Part shown: positions 23,736 to 37,600 of the stretch, one piece after another
How positions within the stretch are numbered: position 1 is the first letter of the stretch
How the letters are laid out: each line of letters starts with the position of its first letter
Assembly (NCBI GenBank): GCA_003344405.1
Contig: NOWV01000102.1
Span: 186,001-250,000 of the forward strand
Source of the DNA: Trichoplax sp. H2
Taxonomy: Eukaryota; Placozoa; Uniplacotomia; Trichoplacea
DNA length: 64,000 bases
Direction of reading: 5' to 3'
Notes under the pieces: generated by a model
What the model saw: the letters and a program-made list of their open reading frames with translations, nothing else
The model's database searches: none
Told to the model about the DNA's origin: nothing
Made by a program: the position numbers and the translations under genes

Positions 23736-25949
23736 CATTACTTTAATGCAGTTTTAACAAATATAAATTGAAAAAGTCCACTAAGCGTTTTTAATTTAAA
23801 AATAATTGTTCTGCTACGCTGACATCAAATGCTTCTTATTGTAAAGAGAACATCAAATTATAGAATTGTCATATTTAAAACTGCAAATAATAACATTTAC
23901 ATTTAAGAGTGGTAAAAATATTGATCTATAATAACTACCTTTCAACATTCAGTATTTTCGCGTATAATTGTATTATATATTTCTCTTCTTATAGCTACTC
24001 CTACTACTTAGGTTATAAAATGACTATACCAATTAATAATACTATACTAGTTAACAATCTTCAAGCAAGAACAAATTAAAGAAAAAAATAAATGAACCGA
24101 AGTTATTAATAAATAGATGATTATCAAGGTGTTTCATTTTGCTATGAAAGGGTAAAAGCATCGGAAATGGTTGAAGTATTTGCTTACAATTTGTTGTTAG
24201 ATTAAAATAGTAAGTCAGAATGAAATGGTGGGCATATAATCCGCTTCTCTAGCTGATAATCAAATGCAATTGTAGAGAATTGAATACCTTTCTAAGTACC
24301 CTCCTTCATCAAAAGACTATGTTTGAAAATCAGTTTTAACAGACAGTAAACTCTATATATGTAGTCTTTGAACTATGAAGAGATATCGAATATGTATTCT
24401 TTTAACCATATCAACTAACATTAAACCTTACCTCTACACTTTATTCATACTTGAATTGGAAATAATCTAAAACAGCTTTCAATATTTAATATCCTATTTA
24501 AGCTGGAAATTATGAGAATAGTGCTCAAGAGAACGAATGCATAACTACCTACAGATGGTATATTAGTTTGCACTAATAACCGGTAAAGCTACTAAAGTCA
24601 TCAATTTTAATATCATTCTTATCATTAAAAGCATTAATAGCGATAATTAATATCCTGCAATACTGATGTTGTTGAAATGAAAATTTATACATAATAATTT
24701 AATAACGTGTGTAAAAAATCAATTTAAAATGTGATAGTCTTTACATTAAAAAAATGCACTGTGAATTTGTTTATATTAATCAAAACTTCGTTTATCAAGG
24801 TCTTGATTAACTTTATCGTTCTCTATTTTATAGGTTACTTTAATTTTGCTAATGCACTGCTAATTTTTATCACCCCATTATGCAATAAAGATATTGAAAT
24901 GAAAAATTGATTTAGTATCATGAATCTTTTCTGTACCTTCTGTCCTGTATATAAGTTAGACATTTCTTAGAACAATTTGAATAATTTTATCTCATTTTCA
25001 AAATATTAAACCTTTTCACACCGTTAAAAATGGCAAATGACTTATGACTTCCCTCTGGTTGCATGCCTATGATGTTCAAATGGATATTATAGCTAATTAG
25101 CGTGAATTAAAAATTATTTCATACAAATCATCAGTTGAAAGAATACACTAGATATAATCAAGAACTAGTCTAAATTATACTGAGAAAATTTCATAGCCCT
25201 AATTTCTAGAATTTACCACGATATTTCATCATATTAACATTAAAGCATTAATTGATTATGAATGAGCTCCGACTACTATCCCTAAGCCGATTGTAAAGTA
25301 ATTAACTTCTTAAGTAAGAAAATTAATAAGGGAATATAAAAAGTATTTGATCATGTTAAATAATTGAAATACAATAGCTTGAGCCGTTCCAATAATTTTC
25401 AATACATTTAAATGACAAGTTATGATTATCTTAAATATTTAAATAGCGGCAGGATATTCTCTATATTAAAAGCTGAGAAGGAGTAAATACCTTAAGAATA
25501 TTCCTAGCTTAATAAATACTGAAAGGCATCACCTGAATAGTCGTTCCCACTGTCAATAATCAATGTTTACGTTAGATCCAGATTATAATTATAATCAAAA
25601 GGAAAAGTTTTTATAAATAGTACCATAAATTTAGATCAAAAGAATTATAATTTTGTTTTATTACTGATAGGCGTTGTACAAGAAGAAGTTAAGGAACTCG
25701 TCAAAATTTTTCTCCTATCATTATCAAGCGTCTTTAAATCCGTTTATAATAAGCAAACTATTGAAATTTTTATTCATATCTAGCCTTGTATTAATTTTGC
25801 ATGCAATTTCTTCTCATTTTAATCATGAACCGCCAAGAAGGTAACGAATAAATTCAAAGCACTAGCGCCATCGGATTAAAAGAAAAAGTTGCTTTACTTG
25901 GTTCAAGATTGATAAAGCGGAAACGTATTTTGATTTATTTTAATTCTCA
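23736..25949. other. Intergenic, no gene recognised
   Basis: Very AT-rich sequence upstream of the first GPCR gene. No exon, RNA gene or clear repeat was seen. Confidence 0.5.
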
Positions 25950-26936
25950 ATGGATATCTATCTTAATCGCACAAGAGTCAACTCCACTTCGATTAGCAAC
26001 AGCAGTATTCCAGTAGTCACACTAGGCTTAATCAGCTTCGTAGCCGTTGTTGGTAATTCATTTAACTTGATGGTTATTCATCGCTGTCGATCATTACATA
26101 GTGTCAATACATATCTTATTGCTAATTTGGCCATCGTTGATTTTATGACTGGATTTATAACTCTACCCGTTGCAATAATCGTTCTTTTAAAGCCGATATA
26201 CAAAAACCCTGTATTGTGTCAATTGCAAGCATTTTTAGTCGTTTTATTCTATGGTGCATCGTTGTCGACTACTACTGCTATTAGTTTTGATCGCTGTATT
26301 GCTATTACTCACCCTTATTACTATAATTCTGTAGTAGCATATCAACGCTTTATAGTTCAGGTAGTCATCTTATGGCTATTACCATTAATTATGGCCATTT
26401 GTCCGCTGGTAGGGCTTGGTCGATACTTACCTACATCTAATTTATGTTGGATTAATATTTCCAAGTATCAGCACAACTATGTTATCACACTTATACTGAT
26501 CTTTTATATTTTTGTCGCGATTACGGTAACCGTTATATGTAATATCATTATTTTAGTCATCGCATACCAAAAAGGAATTGGGATTTTAACCGGCCGTCGA
26601 AATATAAAAAAATCAATTAAAACGACATCATTAATAGTTGGAACTAAATTAATCACTTGGTTGCCCTTTTCAATCATTTTTGTAATGGACCTTGCACGAA
26701 AGTCAGCTATGAAATTACCGCATGGCGTTAGAATGACTTCAATCTTATTAATATGTAGTAATGCAGCAAGTAATCCCATCATTTATCTATTGACTAATCA
26801 AAATCTAACAAGTAAATTAAAATTATGGCTACGATATAAAAGTCTTAGGATAAACGTAGCCACAGTTGCTCCATTGGATCATTGCAATCAGGGTTATACT
26901 TCGGGCAATCTGATTGCTATTGATAAAACAACCTAA
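25950..26936 (+). CDS. Class A (rhodopsin-like) GPCR, single exon, 328 aa
   Basis: This is a seven-helix plasma membrane receptor expected to couple to a heterotrimeric G protein; the ligand is unknown. The start is the ATG before MDIYLNRTRV. The N-terminus has three N-glycosylation sites (residues 6, 11 and 17). Class A landmarks: GN in TM1 (N36), NLAIVD in TM2 (D64), C90 and C166 for the TM3-ECL2 disulphide, and SFDRC at 113-115 in place of E/DRY. TM6 has TWLPF at 236-240 (Thr for the usual Cys), and TM7 has NPIIY at 275-279. The ECL2 motif GLGRY...LCW and the TM6-entry motif KSIKTTSLIVGTKL are shared with the other three receptors here. The C-tail is short (about 45 residues). The motifs place it in class A, but I cannot assign a named subfamily. 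Confidence 0.93.
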   Translation: MDIYLNRTRVNSTSISNSSIPVVTLGLISFVAVVGNSFNLMVIHRCRSLHSVNTYLIANLAIVDFMTGFITLPVAIIVLLKPIYKNPVLCQLQAFLVVLFYGASLSTTTAISFDRCIAITHPYYYNSVVAYQRFIVQVVILWLLPLIMAICPLVGLGRYLPTSNLCWINISKYQHNYVITLILIFYIFVAITVTVICNIIILVIAYQKGIGILTGRRNIKKSIKTTSLIVGTKLITWLPFSIIFVMDLARKSAMKLPHGVRMTSILLICSNAASNPIIYLLTNQNLTSKLKLWLRYKSLRINVATVAPLDHCNQGYTSGNLIAIDKTT

Positions 26937-29900
26937 ATATTCAACCTTGAATTATTAATTTGCTTGCATTGACAGTTTCTGTTTAACTCTTAGTTTTAAA
27001 ATTGCTCCCCTTTCATCCCTGTCACCCTGTAATAAAAATTGCTTGCACATAATCACGAAATAAATAACCTTGCACTAATTGTGTACCAGTTTGACTAACT
27101 TTTATAACTGCTTTAAATTAAATATCTAAAAATAGTCGCACAGCTATAATTAATTAATACCATCATAATTAAGTCAAGTCATAAATTTCCCTTTTTTTAA
27201 TGTTAAATAGACATTAGAACGAGCTAATCGTTAGAAATACATCTAGTATTAGTCAATGAAGACGAAAACAATAAATTTCTACGATAGAACTTTCCAACAG
27301 CAATTAATGCAGGGAAATAATTTGTTCTTTTTAAATGTCCATTCCATAAAATCGAACTGTTGTCGTTTAGAGCAATGCTGTACTCATGCTTAAAAATCCA
27401 TTGCAGAATAAGTTGTAATATAGTGATAATATGGCTTTGGAAATAATGAAAATTGTTGTAATTATGATTTGAAGAAATATTATGGTTCCGCAATGCCATA
27501 AAAGTTGCCAGCCGCATCGGTGGTATAAATTGAAATAAGTTTTAAAAAATCTACTAATAGTGAATTATACATTGGTGTGGTATGATTGTGGTGCGAAAGG
27601 ACTGGCACACTACGGTAGATTTGAAAGTGATCAATTCGAATTTAAAACAAGATTATCGTCTAGAGAATTTTTATTGCAATCCGGCCAAAGTAAAATACAA
27701 ATCAAATTTTCCGTCAAATAGATTTAAGGCCTAATTTTACCACAGAATAGCAACAATTAATATAAATCGTGTTACAAATAAACCACCATTACATATCGTC
27801 ATCAGTTTATGTATTCGATTAAAGAATCACTTTCTATCCTTAATTAATAGAAATATTATATTTTTATACTAACTTCATAAACTTGATTATTCTCAGCGTT
27901 TTTCTGAGTAATATACCTATGAGATTGATATTTACTTTATGGTCATTACTAAACCGTGAAGCATAAGTAGCTATCACTTCTGATAGCTTACTTACAAAAA
28001 TAAGACAGAAACAGCCTCGGGTGTCACGACTACTATAATATTTTCAGAGAAATTCATTCTAATAAATGACACATGTATTATTTTGAAACCAGCAGAAGAT
28101 CCACGTACATGCGATGGCTTAGAAATTTTTATTAGCACTAGCCGAACATTGTATAATTAAGTTCTGCTTCAGTCACTTTGCTTGACAATTATTAATTTTA
28201 GTGCTTTAATTAAAACAATTTCAAGTGACGCCAATAGCCAAAATAAATTAAATGTATACAACATATCAACCTCAAATAAGCCCAATATAACTGCCCGAAA
28301 GTTAGGCCCTTAAGAATTTGACTAAACCGCTTGTAGTATAAGATTTCGACTCTAATATTACAATTATTAAGGACGCCTACGATACTTTATTACTAGAACG
28401 CTTTTGGGAAATAAGCATAAGAAATGTTGTTTACATCGTATAAAGTTAACGCCCAACACCCACAGATTTCGAATGGCGGACTAGTAGTCCGTGACGGCCT
28501 TAAATCTGTACATAATACTTTTCATCGTCTGCGAACTGTTTGATAGAGTCACTTGGATCAACAATTTCAGGATCAATTTAAACTTTGAAAATAAAATAAC
28601 AAAAACTACAGCACATATTTGCCGAATCAACCCTCAACACATATAATATAATGGCAATACGAATTCTTCAATATTAAGCTACATACTAATAATGCTATAT
28701 TTCTAATTTGAGGAAAAATAAGGGCGAAGCAAATATGAAAACAGGGAACATTTTCAGTTTCTTTCATTATTTAACGTCTTTAAATGAAGTATTGCAGCAC
28801 GCTATAAAAAAAGTGATCTGTAATACATCATATTTATAAGATCAATTTTTTTACAATTGTAAAAAGATTATTATTTTCGTTAAAGACGACAATCAATTAC
28901 TATTAATACAGCCCTCCATTTCGAAGTTTTAATTTGAATCCTACAATTTATTAAAATTTTTGTACGAAAATAAACACCATTATTAACAGGTTAAATTACC
29001 ATATAGAGAGATAACATAACCGTGATAATAAGAGATAGAAATTTGGCATTAACATATATTAAGCTAAGGATGTATAGAAGAATGCCTCGTAAAATGCATT
29101 GTTCGCTATTACACAAACTAGCAAGAATTTTGTAATGTCGAAATACCATTACCAACATGGATTATAATCTGGACCGATCTAAATCCGACTGATGGTATTA
29201 AATAAGCAAGTTGTTTTAAAAATACAACCGGCTAGCATAACAATTGAAAATTTTAATTAAAAATGAAAGTAAGATTTAATTGACTCCATTTATTGTACAG
29301 ATAATCTGCTACGTATTCATTTAGACTGTAATCATATACATTGCTAATTATAGACAGATCCAGGCATGTCATAGATATCGGCACTAAAAGAACCTGCGAA
29401 AAGCAGTTACATGCCTGCTTTATTTCAACGCCATTTACTTAAATTCTTCATTGTCAGCATAGTTTGCTGTCAATCTTTCTAGAATTATCATTTGCTTCAT
29501 AATAATCTTGTGAGATACTGTATCATTCGCTCTTAGCAACATCAAAAGCCCGCTAGAATTATAACATTAAACTTTGAAAGAAGAGTTTGACCATAACAAA
29601 AATGCTAACGTGGGTACATAATTTACCATTTAGGTAAGGTTAAATATCGATCTTACTGTATAGCTATTGTGCGATTCTAAAAAGTTCATTAATCAATCGT
29701 GACTTTTAAAATTGTTACTGACTACTCATACGACAGCTAGTCAAAGAATTTATGTTGAATCTACCCATTCTCCATGTTACGGATGTAACTGCTATACTGT
29801 AAGATTTTAATAGAAGATAATTGTTCGTTCTGCAATAATTTTCATTTGTGATTTAATGATGATGAAACGCTTGCAGCGGCTTAGATATATTGACCATATC

Positions 29901-32540
29901 TATAGAATACTATAACATTACAATATTTGTAGCGTTACTATTTTTTAAATATCTACTTAAATGTATAAATGCTATATCAAAGTTTTATTGTAATCTATTG
30001 TGCTATAACTTAACTTTGAAGTTAAAATTACTTCTATATATATTTCCTCATAGGATTATTACAGATTCCTCGATTTATACTTGTAAGAATTATAAATAAT
30101 TAATAATTGATATCTTCGCGAAATCATGCAATCAAGTGAAATATTATTGAGTAAAAAAATAAAACGTATAGCATTAAACAAAACGCTGAATTAACTAACG
30201 TATATGGTATACTATGGGATATCTATTAGTGCAAAATCTTCGACACATTATGAATACTTTCAAAGCAGTCGATCAGTAGATTTTGTATTATCTTATACGC
30301 TATATTGACATAACATGAAAATGATATTAAACTATAGCGATAAACGAGAAGCTCCTCTAGTACAGTAGAGAACAGTTCTGATTTTTAGGAATGATATGAA
30401 CTGGGGTACTTAGAGGCAGAATTAAATGCAAAATTCATTCTCATTTAAATATTTGACAGTTGATTAATATTTACATTCAACTTCCTCTAGTAACGTATTT
30501 TAAAACAATAATCATTATAATGACGATCTATAATTAACTAACTAATCCGTTAATTAAAACCAAATTTTAACATCTAGTTTTAGACTATTAGTTAGAATAG
30601 ACGGGCTGGTTGCTATCAAAATAACTGATAGTGGATCGAACTTTATTAAAAATTAATTAAACGCGAAATAGGATGCTATGAATGGTACCTTTACAGTAAG
30701 TAATCTTCCAATATACAGTAAGTGATAGCTATAAGTACGGCTCAGCAATACAATAGTCTAAATTAGCCGAACTCACGTAGTGCATAGTAAGTATTCTTAA
30801 CTATGATAGATATAAGTACGTGAATTAACTGGTTCTTTTTTTTATCCGGTAGCTCCGAAAAACTAAAATAACACATGCTGATACAGCTATCTAATCAATT
30901 GTATCATAGTAACAATTCATTTAATTATACCAGTAATTTAGACTACAATATCCGATTTATGTTACGCAGCTAGTTACTGTAATAATGCATAACTAATTTT
31001 TCATCAATTGTGAAATTGTTTAGGATGTGCAATACATAAGCGTACTAAAGAAATTAATATCAAATATTAATTTGGTAATATTCAGATTAAAACTTTATAA
31101 GACTCTAAAGGTTTATACTGTATTATATCATATTGTCATCCACTAGCAACTCTGCAGATGCTTCGTGTACTTATATGATGACATATAAAGATTATTTATC
31201 TCCTAGCTACCGTATTTAATTATCGATTTATAGATAAACCATAATCAATACAATAACCAATGAAGCCGTAATTCTAAATGATATCGGACGAAATTAAAAT
31301 CACAAATCAGTAGAGAAAACAAGAAACGACGCAATAATTGAACATACATATCCAAATTTATCATAAAGGAAAATTTATAAAGTCCAGGACTAATTGAATA
31401 TTTCGTAATTAAATGTGACGATTTAAAATACCCTGGACAAATTAGCTACTTCTATTTCAAGGTAAAGAACAGTAATTTATTAAAATAAGAATTCTTAATA
31501 CTTGTCATAATAATTTAACTAAAGATATTTACTACTTGATCATTTAATGAATGGAAAATTTTGCGAACTTTACTGTACTTGGATAGTTGGATTAAGTGTT
31601 ATAGTTAAGTCTAAAAGAAAGGGAAAAAAAGTTTAAGTAACGAAAGTTAAAAACATAGCAGCCTTAGAATTATCTCAGGTATATTGATCTAATTTCGTTT
31701 ATAGTAACCTGTATATGAAATTTTCTGAAGTGTATAGTATTAGATTGTATGAAATAGCTAATTAGAACTAGCTTGTTTTAATTATATGACAAACCAAATA
31801 AAAATGAAAATTAAATAAATCTGGTAAATCTTCAGATAATATAGCTTACTTCTTATACTATGTGCCAACCTGTTTTAGTACCGTAACATTTTAGAAATCT
31901 TAGTTAGCTTTGATAAATAACTTTATTAAAACTGTATAACACAGTTTGGCCAATAACTAAAAGCGAACTTTCAACAATATCAAAACTGTCTCAAATTGAG
32001 TCATATTATTAATACCTGTTAACCCAAATTTCTTGATTACCTACCAGATTGTACAAATTAACTGCGTTAAATTTAGCTGCACTATGAAATTCGTAATAAT
32101 GCCTGTCTATCTTATTTTATACAAGTCTTCACTAATCTTCATCTAGTAATTTCCTAAGCCTTATCAGAATATGTAAAATATCTCTGTTTCTATTAAGTGA
32201 ATTTATGTTTAAAAAATATAGCAGATAGCATACGAACGTAAAAGTCCAATTATGAAACTGTAATCCCATTAAGTTTGTTTTATTTCGCACGCATTAATAT
32301 ATTTAAACAATATTTTAAGAGCCCCTTAGATCACGCGTAGCACCTGTATTAAACCCACAAAAGTTTATCATAACCAATAATTAAGTAAAGGCTAAATATT
32401 GTTAAAATTATCTTAAATCTAAAGTTTTCCTCTTTCTTACATAACTGTCTATATAAGTATATTACGAAGTGTAGCTCCTTAGATTATAAATTAGGCAATA
32501 ATAATTGATTAACGCGATTGTTTACCATTTTGGTAGACAA
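26937..32540. other. Intergenic, no gene recognised
   Basis: About 5.6 kb of AT-rich sequence downstream of the first GPCR. Open frames reach 97 codons (27224-27517, minus), which is within chance expectation, and none has a recognisable motif. No RNA gene was seen. Confidence 0.5.
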
Positions 32541-32753
32541 GTAGTAGTCGCTCCGGGCTAGGACAAGCTAGTAGAGACTAGAAATCGGGTGGCCGAATAA
32601 AAAGCACTAGTGGTTTGAAAGAAACCTGAGTAGTTGTGTGACTGTCTGGAAAGACTTAGTTTTCCCTTAGAAGAAGACTTTCAAGTCAGTGGAAGCCTTA
32701 CACAATTACCATAGCACTTGACATAACCAAATCATAAGTGGGGAATTGTGACA
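32540..32753. other. GC-richer unexplained block with an LTR-like end on the minus strand
   Basis: This block is noticeably less AT-rich than its surroundings (for example CGCTCCGGGCTAGGAC at about 32550). Read on the minus strand from 32753 it begins TGTCACAATTCCCCACTTATG, closely resembling the first 20 bases of the element at 22523. I could not find a matching 3' end or target duplication. No open frame fits. A truncated LTR or a non-coding RNA are both possible. Confidence 0.35.
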
Positions 32754-33689
32754 AAGTAACAATTAGAAAGCTGTCAAACTACACAAGCATTAAGACAATT
32801 TAATTCTATTTTAATTAATGATAAGATGAAGACTAAATAACGTTATTATCCTATCTTAAGTGTTTCTTAATTTTTATAAATTTGCATATAACAGTATATA
32901 CGTAATTTGTATGTTTGTTCGTTGTGATATATACCAATCACGAAATTCCAAATTTTAGAAAAATAAGGGCCTTATTGAATCTTATACAAAGATCAACTAC
33001 ACACAGCTCTACTTTAGCCGAATACTACTACTAAAGACTTCTAGAACGAACTAATTGAATAATCTAAAGTTGCATGCTTTTGTACTTTTCGTAGCATTCG
33101 CAGCTACAATCCGCATGGCAACCTTTTACCTTATTTTACACATAGTTAAATTATTCTTAGTCAGACTATTTTACTGCGGACCATCATTAATCCAATATGG
33201 ATACGACTACAGTACTTACGTTGATATCATTCACACCAGCCAAAGTACAATGAATTAACCATATCCTAATATATGATTTACAGTTCTATTTTTACCTATA
33301 ACCTTATTAGTAACTCAACAGCTTACTGTATATAGTCATCTGTACTCTAGCATAGAGTCTATACCACTACAGTCTATAGTTATAGCTACCAAATATCTCT
33401 TAGGATAAATATCTACCGTACATTATACTACACATGGCTAACAGTCTACAATCACAATACTAAGTTACATTACAAACGTGAAAGCGTTTTGGGAATCCAT
33501 CTGATTACATTAAATAGGTAGATTAAAACTAGCTAGCCTATTTAGCCAGGAATGAAATAAAAATTAATTAATTCAAAATATTATATGTTGTCACATTTTT
33601 CGTATATTAAACTGTAATGAAATGAAATGTGTAGAGATCAAGCTACGAAACTTTAACAAACTTTGATTCTACTTTCGCTGCACTCCGGT

Positions 33690-34636
33690 CGACTTAACGC
33701 TAATACTTAGACACCAAATAAAATTTGGGGAAATAACCGAACAACAATTTATTTCAAAACAAAAATGGAGAGAAGTATAAACCGAACAACCGCACAAATA
33801 CTTAGCTTTAAGTATTATTAAAATAAATGGCAGACTTAAAAACTGTCAACGACCAAACAACCTTTCAAAAAGAAGAACGTTTTAACTTACGACAATTCGA
33901 CCCCGAAGGCCTTTTAAATTCAACAAGTTCTTCAAATAAAATCTTCTTCTACTCTCCCTCTAAATTTTCTAATTGCACTATCATTTATAGGCTTCGTAGA
34001 GCCGTCAGAGGTATTTAAAACTAAACATTTGCTAACCAATCGCTCTTAAGATCCGTTTTACAAAACTACTTTGCACCATTTAAGAAAACAAAAACCATTC
34101 AAAGTTCAGACACAATTTACCCTACGATTCCCTTACAAAACACTATAAAAGTAATAAGCTAACTATAAAAATACATCAAACTTCATTTCTAACATAATTT
34201 CTATCATTAATACACTATAAAAGTTTAAAAATCAATCTTTAAACATCAAGATTTACTCATAAAAACAACATTCTAACTACCTAACAATCAACACAACCTC
34301 TGCCAATTTCCATCTTATTTCCTATTTTCCTCACTAAATCTCCTAATGTGACTTCAAGTCACGTCATAAAATTCCAAAGTTTCAAATTTATAACAAAAAG
34401 TCCAAACCTCAAAAATCAACTCTTACGATATTTTTCACAAACAAAAATCCAAAAATTAAAACAGAAAAATTATAATTCAGACATAAATTAAAAATAAACC
34501 CGACCGGTTCCGAAACAGGAAAATTATATCGGACACAAACCCGACCGGTCCCAGAATCCGAAAACTATATCGGACACAAATCCGGAAAAATTCGGTTTTT
34601 ATAAAGATCACAGTAATCGCTTATCAAAAAAAATCT
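33690..34636. other. G-poor, A/C-rich compositional island
   Basis: From about 33690 the plus strand is strongly depleted of G while rich in A and C. Between 34081 and 34500 I count about 18 G in 420 bases. The island contains a 63-codon frame from ATG 33827 (MADLKTVNDQTTFQKEE...) with no recognised family. It ends at a 41-bp repeat and a TATAAAG. Such one-strand bias is typical of some retroelement bodies or of a constitutively transcribed strand. No reverse transcriptase or integrase motif is visible. Confidence 0.5.
34496..34600. repeat. 41-bp tandem repeat with ACCGGT cores, followed by TATAAAG
   Basis: Units begin AAACCCGACCGGT at 34496 and 34537 and end ATATCGGACAC; a partial third begins at 34578. 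The ACCGGT palindromes are GC-rich in an AT-rich setting. TATAAAG follows at about 34600, so this could be a promoter with upstream elements, though I see no gene directly after it. Confidence 0.7.
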
Positions 34637-37600
34637 ATATGACTACTACGACTACTTTTCTGACATTAGTATCGCTTAGTATTCGCGAGTATTGACAGTT
34701 GATGTTTTAGCGTCAAATTGTACTGGAACTGTACGATTATAGACTACATTACAGTACTTTATCGTCATGTTATAAATCCCCTTTCTCTAAGGATAAGGTT
34801 TTGCTACTAAGTCAAATTCCTTTACAATTTGAATAGACGATCAAACGCTGTTTCTTTAGATTAGGCATTTGCTCTATAGGGCTACTTCTATAGTAATCTA
34901 TATAATACCTTGTAAAATAATGAAGAAGAAAAGATGGCGACATGATGATTTGGCAGGGTAAAACTTAAAGACACTATCACTTTGTAGGTACATTCTATAG
35001 TAAAATAATACTAATTACATACTAAAAACTACAAAGGACTCTACTTTTAGTCCTTTTACTACAATATTTAAGAAACTTTTGCAAACTTAAAAGTTGACAT
35101 AAGGCAGACGTATTAAAATGGCCAAGCCTTATCCAGACAACAGCCAAGAAATAAATGCTGCAATACGAAAATCGTTTGATTTAATTCATCTTATTTTGTG
35201 AACTAGTCTATTTATACAATGTTTTAGACATTTTCAGAATGGCATAAAATGATTACATTTGACCTAGATATCATTTTGGTCATTAACTAAAAATTAAAAT
35301 TCAATAAAATCATTTCGCCAATTTAAATATCACGCTTTTTTAGCTCATTTTTTGAAAAACTGATATTATTTAAAAATGTTTATAAATAGCAGAGAGCCAT
35401 GAACTACTGAAGGGCATTAGCTTTTTAAATTAAATCTAAAATGGACATCTGTTTTAAAAATTGTAACAAAATAATTGATCTGAATAGACGTTTCTAATTT
35501 GATCTTATCCGATTTATAGATTTACAACATGGTACACGTACGCAATCTCTAAAATAGAGTGAGCAAGTTTACGTACCATTATTGCTATCAAGTGCTTGGT
35601 CCTATTTGTTATACAATTTTCGTCCATTATTAATAATACTAGTTTACATGCGTATGCTATTACTGATGTCATATCTATAAAAATAATTAACCAGTACATG
35701 ATCATTCAATGGAATTGGAATGGCCAAATAATTCCAATAATACAAAATACTTGTGACTAAAACAATAAAGCCATATGCAATCTGCAATATATTATTAGAC
35801 GTCAATGCCTTAAAAATTTTATATTTTAGAATTCTACAATTTATCAAGTAGATATTTAGATTAAAGTTATATTGGCTAACTTACAAAATATCATTTAATA
35901 TCATTTAACTGCAAGACTAATTCATAATGGTACCTCTAACACTAGCAATCAAACCCTATTTCTTTAGTTTTGTTGCCTTATATTAATTTTTCAGGCGCTC
36001 ATATTCTCGAACATTTTCATATTTTAAGCAGATATTTATTCCTATTAAGATCACTTTATTCGATATGCAAAGTTGCTTTTATGACTAAGTAATGAAATAA
36101 TTACATATATGTATAATAATTGTATCTCTCCGACTTTCTAAGACTGGCAATTAATCACATCTTTTCTTGATTAATCTATACGTTCGAGATTTATTATTCG
36201 ATATTACATTTTAGAAGCGCCTTAAATCAATAATGTTCGAAGATATCATTGTCATTATACTACAATTTCTGATTACCAAGTACAGTAAAATTTTTACTTT
36301 TCTCATCTTCGTATCCTTTTTCCATTTACCAGTATATACCTACCTTAAGTCTAGTCTATTTTTACCTTCAAAAATATCTAACAAACTTTGCAGCTAACTC
36401 AAGTGTAGAAATGTCCATGTAAGTAAGCCTCAATATCACTTCATTTATTTCTATTTGATTAGATTTGATAGAGGTTAGTAGTACAGTGATTTATAGAATA
36501 ATAGCCTAAAAAATAAAGGGCATACTCCAAACAATGGTGGTATTGGGGTTGTATTGGATCCGTCAATAAAATTAATACATTAATTCTCAATACACTGGAA
36601 TTGCCCTTAAAATTTAGAGTGTAATTATAATACCGATAAATACTAAATAACATTAGAATAGATAATATTGACTCATTGCATTAGTAACAAGGGTCTAAGA
36701 TGATGCCTGTATATATGCACAAAAAGTATAAGATTTACGAATACATTGGCTTTCTTACTTACTTCATCTCTAACACAACGTATAGTATATGAATTCTTTT
36801 TATCCTTATTAGCCCGCTATACTGGTGTTACGGTATAAATACACCGTAAATGATACAGTATAAATTAAGTATTTATATCTAGGTAGATTTCTACCTATAT
36901 AAGTCAGGTCGACTAAACTCTTACGATTTTGATTGGTGATCGCTAATATTGCTCATTAGTAGTTTATTTCTGTAATCTTTACGAGTGCATGGCGTTGCTC
37001 AAATTAGTTGAAATAAAGTAATAGTAGCTCGATGTTGTCAAGTTTAGCTGTGTAACTGCAGTCTAGAAAGGAAGCTCTAGGCCGAAACTAAAATAGTAGT
37101 TGACAGTAGCCACTTAGAAGAGCAGAATACTTTACGTCATCCTTTGTCAGCAGAGTAGCCCTTGAAAACTGGTTATATGCTTCTTTTCAGCATTATTGTA
37201 ATACTTACTGCTTATTGGTAACCAGTTATAACGATGTTATGCTACAAAAATAAGTAATTATTGACCACTACAGTAATGAATACTATTGAATAATCTAGAC
37301 AAAGTCATATACTGTGCGCGATATTTAATTTTATTAATCTTGTAATTAATCATACGAACAGAGCACAAACATTTAAATACTAGATAGTCTGTAGCTACCT
37401 AAATCGCAAAATATCTATATATCAATTTAGTAATAATATGCGATAATTTACGTAACATATAGAATACAAATTTTACTGCATTTAATATCTAAATTAACAA
37501 TATAAATGCATATGATTGTGAAATAAATGAGTTATTGCTTCAGAAGCATGTCGCCGTCTCCTCATGAAATATGTATACCAATAAATCAGTTAACTATGGA

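Noticed and set aside
27224-27517. 97-codon minus-strand open frame downstream of the first GPCR
   Set aside because: No recognisable motif, composition like the surroundings, and length within chance expectation.
33055-33258. 67-codon hydrophobic plus-strand frame
   Set aside because: It starts with TTG, not ATG, and has no homologue or splice partner I can recognise.
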